Below, in pieces: positions 12,401 to 20,381 of a DNA stretch of 64,000 bases. The notes under the pieces were generated by a model. It did no database searches. It was given only the letters and a program-made list of their open reading frames with translations, and was not told the origin of the DNA. Position numbers and translations under genes: made by a program. The DNA lies in assembly GCA_022113835.1 (NCBI GenBank), contig JAILWY010000014.1:11099501-11163500 (forward strand), read 5' to 3'. Each line of letters starts with the position of its first letter. The stretch's first letter is position 1. Origin of the DNA: Atopsyche davidsoni. Taxonomy: Eukaryota; Arthropoda; Insecta; Trichoptera; Hydrobiosidae.

Positions 12401-14407
12401 TTCTATATTGCATTGAGCCTCAGCTAAAAGTTCTATTGCTTTTTTTTTCTCTTCCTTGGTTTTAAATAACATTTGTGTAAGAGCATATTTCTGCAAAGAG
12501 TAAAAAAATATGATCAACAATTTCATCAATAAATAATATTTATGAGGTCTTAAAAAAATAGTAAAATAGTAATTAAATATACCTCATTATCTAAATTGGA
12601 TATTTTTGTATTAATATTAGTGTTTTCAGTCTTTAGATTATCTAAATTAGATTGCAGCGTGAGTGATTTTTCTTTGTATGTGTTTAATGTGTCTAGCAAA
12701 TATTGATACTCTTCTTTCAGCAGAATAAAAGATGCATTATTCTGTTGATCGCTGAAAATATATCTTTAATTACAACTCGTGAAGTAAAAAATAAGTGACT
12801 CGTGATATCTAATTATCTTTAGAAAAACAATTACACTTGAACTTTTATACGTAGCTGATCTCTCTCGAGGGCTATGGCAAAGAGGGCTTCCTCATGCTGC
12901 TGAGTATGTTGTGCTGCGAGTTCCAACTGAGCCTTCAGCTTCCCAACCAAATGTTCCTTCTCAGCAACTTCATTTTGCAGTTCCAATATGCATTCTCTAT
13001 AACCTACGAAAAACAATTGGAGCAATCCATAGCTTATAGTCAGTTATAACGTTATCTAAGATAAACAGTTTTCTTACCATCACTTGACATGCTGCCGCAC
13101 GATCCAATGTAATGCAGTTTTTCTGAAGTATCCAGATTACTTATCAGTGAAGAATTTTCTTCGTCTGTGTCACTAAAAAATTACATTCGTCATTACAAGG
13201 CCATTCAAAAAATAGTAAAACAATTTGTAAAATAATGGGTACAAATTCATAGTTGTAAAGTATACGTTTAAAACAATAGGATACATGGTTTCAAGTTAAA
13301 TTTCATAAAATAAAGTAATCAAGTACCTGAATTTTTCAGATTTCAAATTATCTGACCATTTTTGCAAGCCTTTTTTCAGGTCTTTGCGACTAATTTTAGT
13401 ATCTTTCCCCTGAGGATCCAAAATGTCTTTAAGTAAAAAGAATTCCAATCTGAAAATCAAGTAACTCAATATTAAATATTGGTCTTATGACGGCTAAGGA
13501 TACTAAAAATACAAATTTATAATTATTTTAATGTTTTACTTACTTCCTATTGTCTCCAATATAGGGTGCGATCAACTCCATTATTTTATGGATGGGTAAT
13601 TTCTCACCATTCAAACCATCAAATATTTTTGAAACAACCCGATCATATTCTGAAATAAAACATGACTATTTTGAACTTCCTATATTTTACATACACATTT
13701 TTGTAATGCATTCTCATTGTCACTGTGCTAAATTCGTCATATGTATGATGTTTGGACACATGTGGATGATTGCAGGTATTCATGATTTTGTCTGTATAAG
13801 GAAAGTGCAGTGGTGTACAGATTATACAGACAATTAACCACAGATTGTCCTAAAATACGTTTTTTAAAACAACTTTACTCAAACCATAACTAATTAATAA
13901 AATTAATGTAACTTATAATATATAATGTAAATTAATTTAAATTCTTGCATGAACAAAAATTTGTATTTCAAAAATGAGTTGTAGTTTGGATAATATAATT
14001 GGGCTTGCCCAGCTTAAGGCTTGCTACCACTGAATAAATAATTATGCTGAAAAGTGATGCTGATATATTAAAATGTTTCATAGTTGACATAAAAAGTTTG
14101 ACATAATTTTTCTGGTGAATTTAATCAATTGGTGAGATTCACATTTGAAGTGTATTTATAAATCGTAAGTTTAACGTTTTTTTAAAGCGATTTTTCCCTA
14201 AATACAAGATGTACTGCGAGATCCTACCTACGATGTCAAAGTTGAAAGATAAAAGTATAATTTCCTGATGATGCATTATTATCATGGTATATTTCAAAAA
14301 GCATAAAAATAGTATGTTTATTGTATAAAAATTATGAGAACACCAGTAAACAAATCAGTAACACCTAACAATTCTACATTCTTACCTGTCTCTGGACAAT
14401 CCATCAT
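9454..14407 (-). CDS. Candidate KASH-type coiled-coil membrane protein, copy B (frameshift in exon 3)
   Basis: This is a tandem paralogue of the gene at 3620-6926 with the same ten-exon layout: 14407-14386, 13649-13544, 13450-13327, 13172-13078, 13003-12835, 12751-12583, 12490-12157, 11614-10931, 10512-10428 and 9658-9454. Four exons have exactly the same length as in copy A (106, 169, 169 and 334 nt), as does the 85-nt exon. Exon 3 is 124 nt instead of 123: one extra base next to 13440 shifts the frame and gives a stop a few codons later. Exon 3 is otherwise symmetric (phase 2 on both sides), so skipping it would restore the frame. All other exons remain open with good splice sites. That suggests an exon-3-less isoform, a recent lesion, or a sequence error. 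The C-terminus has a membrane span and ends in ...FKHTGHVPV. Confidence 0.65.
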
Positions 14408-15100
14408 CAGTTTATAGTTATATTCTTCGAGTATTATTTTATTCTCATAAGATATTTTGTACAATAAAACATTACACTTTACGATACAGCAGTCCTAAGA
14501 CTTTTTTTTGAAAACATAACGACCAGCGATCAACACTTGAAGAAAATATATTTTCCTAATATTGTCTATGGAATACATTCATAGAGATTTATAAAATCTT
14601 CACCGCCATAGCCAAAATATAAATAGACAAATTATTTTTGTTATTATCAAATTTGTATGAAAATAATAGCCAAAATAATTTTAGTTGTCATTTTAAGTAA
14701 GCAAAATATATTGTGATACTAGTAAAATTTTACTTTTTATTTTTTTTTAGTATAACTATAAATAATAATTTCAAAGCGAAAATTTATACATACGATTAAA
14801 AAATCAATTGCGAATTACGGGACTACTACTACAAACAAAATTATCTAGTCATCGGGCTATGTTATCCACGTGAATCCAAATCCTATCTTTGTCCTGTAAA
14901 GTTGGTTTTGGTTACTTACTGTATATTCCTAATATATTTATCTGACCGGTGACAATGTTGATTGAACGCCCAATAGATTTAAAAAAATAACAAAGCATAA
15001 GAAATAGCACCATGTTCAAATACGTAAACACAGTTGTCGACAGCTATCTCTTGTTTATTTTATTTAATTGTAAATTATTGTGGACGCAGACGTCTTTTTA
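14408..15100. other. Spacer between copy B and protamine-like gene 1
   Basis: This AT-rich stretch separates divergently transcribed genes: copy B reads leftwards and protamine-like 1 reads rightwards. It presumably contains both promoters. No ORF or repeat was recognised. Confidence 0.5.
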
Positions 15101-15132
15101 GAGCTGTAAATAAAGAGTAAAAATTTTCTTTA
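15101..15132 (+). promoter_or_regulatory. Conserved leader block before protamine-like gene 1
   Basis: GAGCTGTAAATAAA starts at 15101, and the ATG follows 32 nt later. The same word starts 29 nt before the ATG of the second protamine-like gene. It is the best-conserved non-coding match between the two, so it may be a shared promoter or 5' UTR element, or simply retained from the duplication. Confidence 0.4.
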
Positions 15133-15417
15133 ATGTCGAAAATAAATTTATCAACGGAATCTTGCGACAGTGTAAGCGATTTGAGCATCTCATATCGGGT
15201 CAACGTCAACCCAAAAAGGTTGAAAAAGTTGAGGAGCGTGCGACTGCTTAAATTGAATAAGAGGACTAAGAATGCAATGAGGGCGAAGAGACACTTCAAT
15301 GGCAACATCATCGACGAGGGGCGGAGAAGACATCGCAGAGGGCGAGGGCGAAAGGGAGGGCGAAAGGGAGGGCGAGGGCGCAGGCGCTCCCGTCGCCGCA
15401 GGTCCCACAAGCGCTGA
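15133..15417 (+). CDS. Protamine-like arginine-rich protein 1 (intronless, 94 aa)
   Basis: A single-exon ORF encodes a small, very basic protein. The first 60 residues are mixed (MSKINLSTESCDSVSDLS), followed by a basic linker. The last 33 residues are almost only Arg, Gly, Lys, Ser and His (EGRRRHRRGRGRKGG and on), which is the composition of sperm protamines that replace histones on DNA. The start is chosen because the paralogue at 16341-16598 begins at the matching point after the same leader word. An AATAAA polyadenylation signal lies at 15672-15677. Expression in late spermatids and DNA binding are inferred from composition and not shown by a conserved fold. An alternative is another Arg-rich nuclear or RNA-binding protein. 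The GC-rich coding tail stands out from the AT-rich flanks. Confidence 0.7.
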   Translation: MSKINLSTESCDSVSDLSISYRVNVNPKRLKKLRSVRLLKLNKRTKNAMRAKRHFNGNIIDEGRRRHRRGRGRKGGRKGGRGRRRSRRRRSHKR

Positions 15418-15519
15418 CTTATTTCCCTTTCTGATACGATATAAAATGTACTTATTATGTATTATTTCATAATTAACAATGTTTTTCGTATCAGATATTT
15501 CCATGTTTTATTTATTTGC

Positions 15520-15580
15520 ATCTACTTCGGGTGCCTCTCCTCAGAGGAGGTTGGCGACCATCTCATCGAGCATAGGTAGG
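15520..15580 (-). mobile_element. LINE 3' tail fragment, antisense
   Basis: Read on the minus strand this segment gives ...DEMVANLL-stop-GEAPEV, matching the end of the LINE ORF at 18379-18579 (...EEMVSNLL-stop). It is one of several dispersed 3' relics of the same LINE family in the window. Confidence 0.5.
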
Positions 15581-15671
15581 TATACTGTACTCATGGTCGA
15601 GCAACAGACCGCACGCGGGTAACAATCTTCTCATCTCCGATAATGACCTGTGATTTTATATTGTATGCACG

Positions 15672-15677
15672 AATAAA
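15672..15677 (+). terminator. Polyadenylation signal AATAAA, protamine-like 1
   Basis: A canonical AATAAA lies 255 nt past the stop codon, with further AATAAA-like words just after it. Confidence 0.4.
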
Positions 15678-15689
15678 AGAAAATAAAGA

Positions 15690-16310
15690 TTTTTTAGTTT
15701 ATTTTCTTTAGTGTTGGTTTACAATAGTTAGCGTTATGCTTGCAATTCGGTGTGCGGCTGTCCCCTGCTCCAGTGCGCAGGTTGCGGGGCTTACAAGGTG
15801 TGGCTTACGTGGATTTCTCTATTTTCGTTATTGAGTTTGTGTAGGGAAAAATATGTGAAAAAAACCTTTTATGCACGAGTTGAAGAGTGAGTTAAATAAA
15901 ATAATGAAATGTTTGAACCTTAGATTGTACATACCCGAACCGGTACGCCTTTCGTATCTTTGCATTTGATAGAAATTTATTAGCGGTGTGATGAATGTTC
16001 ATAACTTTGGCGTGACAATGCCCGAAATGCAGAATTACTGATAATTTATCATAATTCATTTTAAATTATAAATATTTTATGATTCTCGACATACCAACCT
16101 TATTTCAATAAACAAATTTTGCGGATTGCTATAAGGATTTATATTATTTTTTAATTAATATTAATAATTCCGTAGGTTATTTTCACGACAAGCGTCGTTT
16201 TAAAAATAACAATATAGAATAGAATAGTATCTAAAAACATAAGCAATCACGATTTACTTTGTTTTATTTTTGCATTGAACTTAAAATTGTTGTGAATGAA
16301 CGTGTATTTC
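15690..16310. other. Spacer between the two protamine-like genes
   Basis: Mostly AT-rich, with a GC-richer stretch near 15740-15830. I see no coding exon. It presumably includes the promoter of the second gene. Confidence 0.5.
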
Positions 16311-16311
16311 G

Positions 16312-16340
16312 GAGCTGTAAATAAACAATAAAAAATAGTA
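16312..16340 (+). promoter_or_regulatory. Conserved leader block before protamine-like gene 2
   Basis: GAGCTGTAAATAAA begins at 16312 and is followed by an A-rich leader and the ATG, as at 15101-15132. Confidence 0.4.
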
Positions 16341-16598
16341 ATGTCGAATCCGAATTTATTGCCGGAATCTACTGATCAAGCAACCGTTACGGACAAAACA
16401 AGGAGCCGGGAGAGATTACAAAAATTGGGGAAGAAAAAGACTCTGCAAGAAAACATGGACAAGCTCTCGCACATGATGGTGGAAGCGAGAAGGATCGGTG
16501 AGCAGATCTACGAGGGGCGGCGGCGCCGGAGAGGACGCAGGAAGAGGAAAGGTGGGCGGGTGCGCTCCCGCCGCCGGACCCGCGGGAAAAAGCGCTGA
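16341..16598 (+). CDS. Protamine-like arginine-rich protein 2 (intronless, 85 aa)
   Basis: A single-exon paralogue of the gene at 15133-15417. It starts MSNPNLLPESTDQ (compare MSKINLSTES), has a helical, charged middle (QENMDKLSHMMVEARRIGEQ), and ends in an Arg/Lys/Gly tail that follows IYEG, where the first gene has IDEG. The two share leader, start and tail junction but differ strongly in the middle, so they are old tandem duplicates still open in frame. The likely role is chromatin compaction in sperm, by analogy with protamines; this is inference from composition. An AATAAA lies at 16655-16660, only 57 nt past the stop, which supports a real short transcript. Confidence 0.72.
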   Translation: MSNPNLLPESTDQATVTDKTRSRERLQKLGKKKTLQENMDKLSHMMVEARRIGEQIYEGRRRRRGRRKRKGGRVRSRRRTRGKKR

Positions 16599-16654
16599 TT
16601 TCTTGTTCACCTATTGAGATATATAATCTAAATCATTTGTAAAGTGTATCATGA

Positions 16655-16660
16655 AATAAA
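16655..16660 (+). terminator. Polyadenylation signal AATAAA, protamine-like 2
   Basis: A canonical AATAAA shortly downstream of the stop codon of the second protamine-like gene. Confidence 0.5.
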
Positions 16661-16714
16661 ATGAGCCGTAACCCACCCTAGCAACGCATGTTTTATTTTT
16701 TCCATTCCTGTAAA

Positions 16715-16795
16715 AATTGAACGAGGAAATGGTCACCTACTTCCTACGAGAAGCAACAGAGGAAGCAAATACTGAACCTAACCAGTTAGGCAGAT
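16715..16795 (+). mobile_element. Degenerate LINE 3' tail
   Basis: The words GAGGAAATGGTCACC followed by a CCTACGAGAAG-like run match, with changes, the end of the LINE ORF at 18540-18595. No coding capacity is left. Confidence 0.35.
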
Positions 16796-17164
16796 TTGAG
16801 GAATGAAAATTATTCATTTTTGGTGTTCCTCGCATCTAGGCTTTATTTCTATCATTGTGATCTAAAGAATAGGTTACAAAAATTTTATAAGACCACCACT
16901 CACTTTACATGACGATTTTTTAAACAAACCCCAATTTTTTTGATGTAATAAGCAACTTGTAATACATTTAAAAAATAGTGTCAATACATGCTTTTTCTTG
17001 AAAATTTTTCTCACTATACCGAGTGTGTACTTAAATACAATGCACGGCTTCATCTAAACCTGTGCAGCAATGGGAGTAGATAGAAAGTGTTTGTATTAAA
17101 TAGTAAGGATCATATTGTTGTTATCAGAACATCCCCAATCGTCTCAGTTTGCTACCATCTTCTG

Positions 17165-17655
17165 AAAGTCATGGGCACCAATAATGGGAACCTATGATAT
17201 AAATATGTAGTTTGATGAGCCACCTTCTCAAACTATTTCTCAAGGTCCTACATCAAGGATTATGGAAAAAAAAATAGATTCCAACATAAGCGACACACAG
17301 TTTGGTTTTAGGAACTCATTGGGTACTAGAGAAGCATTATTTGCCATGCAAGTACTAATCCAAAAATGTCAAGACTAAAGAAAAAGCGTATTCATGTGCT
17401 TTATCGATTACGAGAAAGCATTCGATGATGTCAAGCGCAAACATCTGCTACGCTTTTTAAACAATACCAGCTAGACGGTAAAGATATTGGATTCATATAC
17501 ACTTTGTACTGGACTCAAACTGCAAGAATAAAAACAGACATAGGACTAAGCAAAATGAGCATAAAAAATTGTAAGGGTGTCAGACAAGGATGCACCTGGT
17601 CTCCGGTGTTATTTAGCCTTTACTCCGAACCAATTTTTAACGAGGCCTTAGACCG
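17165..17655 (+). mobile_element. Degenerate LINE reverse-transcriptase fragment
   Basis: Conceptual translation with stops and frameshifts shows reverse-transcriptase blocks in the right order: DTQFGFRNSLGTREALFAMQ, then FIDYEKAFDDV, then GVRQGCTWSPVLFSLYSE. The YADD block is missing because the fragment ends at the GGGGGTGGCCAACC sequence at 17657. The C-terminal tail of a similar LINE is found at 18379-18579. This is a dead insect endonuclease-reverse-transcriptase element. Confidence 0.8.
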
Positions 17656-17720
17656 GGGGTGGCCAACCCGCGGCACGCCTTGAACATTTTAGAAAATTTA
17701 TTTATTTTAAAATGGCCAAA
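17655..17720. mobile_element. hAT-like terminus inserted in the LINE
   Basis: The sequence GGGGGTGGCCAACCCGCGGC resembles the end of hAT elements (CAGGGGTGGCCAAC type) and the left end of the hAT transposon at 34738. The other end could not be placed, and 17720-18050 shows nothing else recognisable. Confidence 0.4.
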
Positions 17721-18329
17721 GTAGTGAAAACCAATGTATTGTGCTTCAACAAAATATTTAAAACAACAATAGCCAAGTAATAACTCCTATTAAATTAAAA
17801 ATGACTTAACCTCCTCAGACCTGACTTTTTATTTTTGGTTGAAAAATTTTTTTATTTGATATCTGCTTAAATATGGAAAAGGTATAACAAAAAATATATT
17901 TTTTTAATTTTGATATAGAATTTTTTTTTAAATTCGATGTCAAATCATGGTCTGATACACTACAGTTTACAATGAAATTTTGATTCAAACCAACAAAAGC
18001 AGTCTTCCTCATAATATCATACAACGATAATTTATTGTAATTGACTTTTTAATAACAAAACAACGAATTTGGACAGACGCGCCCGACCTGTGACATCTTG
18101 CAAGAATGACATATAATACAAATATTACTCGATATATGAGGACATTTGCAAAACAAAACGAATTAATATAATGCACATAACGATGTACAAAAGTTCCTAA
18201 TGTAAATAAGTCCTGTAACAGAAGGTCTGAAGTTGATTTACATTACAATGTGCACTACCCAGTGCACATTGTGTAACTGAGGAAGTTAATTTAACAATTA
18301 AAAATAGATATATTTAATATCCCTCTTAT

Positions 18330-18600
18330 TTTCAGTATGATTGCAAAGAAAAGAAGAATAATGGACGAAAATAAGTGAATGAAAGTAAGAGTCTTGCAAA
18401 GAAAGGGAACTCTTGACGTCCTACAGCTGATTGTACAAGAAAAAAGGGGCATTGGAAGGAGGAAGTTTACGTGGATGCGGAATTTGCGCCAGTGGCTGGA
18501 GATCAGAAGTGCGGCCGGATTGGTGAGACTGGCACAGGATAGAGACAAGTTCGAGGAAATGGTCAGCAACCTCCTATGAGGACAGGCCAGAAGAATATAA
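18330..18600 (+). mobile_element. LINE C-terminal fragment (copy 1)
   Basis: The open frame at 18379-18579 ends GRRKFTWMRNLRQW...AQDRDKFEEMVSNLL-stop, which is the conserved C-terminal tail of insect endonuclease/reverse-transcriptase LINEs. It lacks all catalytic domains. It probably belongs with the RT fragment at 17165-17655, separated by later insertions. Confidence 0.7.
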
Positions 18601-18840
18601 AGCATTATACATTTTGTTTCTCTTTCCTTCCATATTAAGACCCGATTACATACCACATCGATCTAGGATATATAAAATAGGGTTTCATAAACTGTGTACC
18701 ATTCGGTATTTGTTTTTTTGTTAATAAAGCTTCAAATCATTTAAAAAGTAAGAGTTATTTAAAAATAACTTTGAAAGAATCTTTATATGCTATTTTCTTC
18801 TCATCCAGCAACATTTTAATGTGAATTATTATTTTTGATA

Positions 18841-19174
18841 TCTACTATAATAATAGCCATTGTGTGTTTGTTTGTATGTGTGTATGTTTCGTTTTTCCGT
18901 TCTGTATAGAATATCTTAAAAGATACAACGCTGATTTTTTGCACATAAGTTAAGTAAATTTTTCCGCAGCTATGTGCCGAATTTCAAGACGATAGGATAA
19001 TATTTTCATTCATAAACTTTAAAATATGCTTTAGCGAATTACGAATTATATGATTCACTTCTTCGCCGCGAGATGTCGTTCACCGCGAGAATTTCAAATT
19101 TAGAACTTTTACAAAAAAAACAAAAGACGCATCGTTCATCAAATACGTCATTTTGTGACGGGCTACATTACTAG
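18841..19174 (+). mobile_element. Non-autonomous Helitron-like element (copy 1)
   Basis: It begins TCTACTATAATAATAG directly after an A and ends in CTAG directly before a T, as Helitrons do when inserting between A and T. A small hairpin (CGTCA-TTTTG-TGACG) sits about 10 nt before the end. It is 334 bp long with no coding sequence. The start, hairpin and CTAG end together make the call fairly good. Confidence 0.65.
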
Positions 19175-19627
19175 TATTTATATAATAAACCAGAGTTTCA
19201 AAAAAAATTATAACTTGTAAACAATGTAATCTATAGTTTATTCATAACATGTCGATTTGCATAATCTGATTAGTAAATTTAAAAAAATAAATGGATCAGA
19301 TAAGATGCTTTCAAAAACATTTAACAAAAACTAAAGTAATCAAAAGTGTTACAGAGTAACAAAGTGTAATTTAGGTGTGAAATTTCTAGTAATCTAGCTT
19401 AATAGCTTAATCTAGCGTAATAAAAATAAATTGGTCAAATACTCTACTTCAGTAGAAAGTAAAGGTTCATAAAAAAAATATCTTCCTTTGTAAACATATT
19501 CTTTCTAGCCCAAAACAGACAAATAGAATGTTACTGGCATGAGATATTGGACTGTACAGTGGTTGATTCTTGTTAAATAATTATTTTTATGATAAAAGCT
19601 TATCACTTGCATGTTTTCTCTTCTCAG

Positions 19628-20158
19628 ATGAAAGTGATAGTGACAATCGCGAAATAAGTCCGCAAGTCTCTCAGAGACGTCTAAAAAGGAAAAGACCCAA
19701 AACACACATTTCATATAGAGCCTTTATATCTAGTAAGTAACATTTTGATAGTAAAATTATAAAAATAAAACATTTTTTTAGACAAAGGTATGTTAAATTA
19801 TATTGTTTAAAATATATTAGTTGTGTTATTTTATGTTATAATACTAATTGGTCCAATTTCTTTAAACGAAAATAATGAAAAAACTTATAATTTTATAATT
19901 GAAAAAAACTAAATAAACAAAGAGATTCATAGAAAATTGAGATTGTTCGTAATTTATGTTTATATTGATTGTTTCTATATTTCAGAAAAAATAAAAGTAT
20001 CATACAATACAAATCATGGTTTAAAATTTCACCGACAAATAATACAATATGAATTCAATACGGACTATGATTTTGATGTTATGCCGACAATTAAGGTGCT
20101 GATGAAAATGATTGTTTATCACAATGTGCCAATAACTTTATATCACCTAAAATTTTAG
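19628..20158 (+). CDS. Two phase-compatible 3' exons of an unknown gene (copy 1)
   Basis: Exon 19628-19732 follows a good CTTCTCAG acceptor and ends at A|GTAAGT. Exon 19986-20158 follows TATATTTCAG and runs to a stop. The phases agree across the intron. The first encodes an acidic-then-basic stretch (ESDSDNREISPQ, then RRLKRKRPK); the second encodes a tail ending ...VPITLYHLKF. An upstream exon ending in phase 1 would be needed and was not found. It could be the end of a displaced gene or part of a mobile element. I do not recognise it. Confidence 0.35.
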
Positions 20159-20381
20159 TACATGTTTCAAATTTGTTTGGTATAAGAGCAAATTTATGCC
20201 ATACATTTTATAAACCTACTTGTGGTGTTGTTTCCCTATTATTAACTACCAATAATAATTTTTCCAAATTTTAATTATTTTGGTTTTATTTATTCAAAAA
20301 GTAGCAATGGGTATTGGAGGTTTCATCGGTTCTGGTTTGTTAGTGGGGTAGGCCAATTAATTATTCATCTTGTTAATGCTA

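Noticed and set aside
15190..15504. Minus-strand ORFs over protamine-like gene 1
   Set aside because: They arise from the GC-rich arginine codons read backwards; there is no paralogue in that frame at gene 2.
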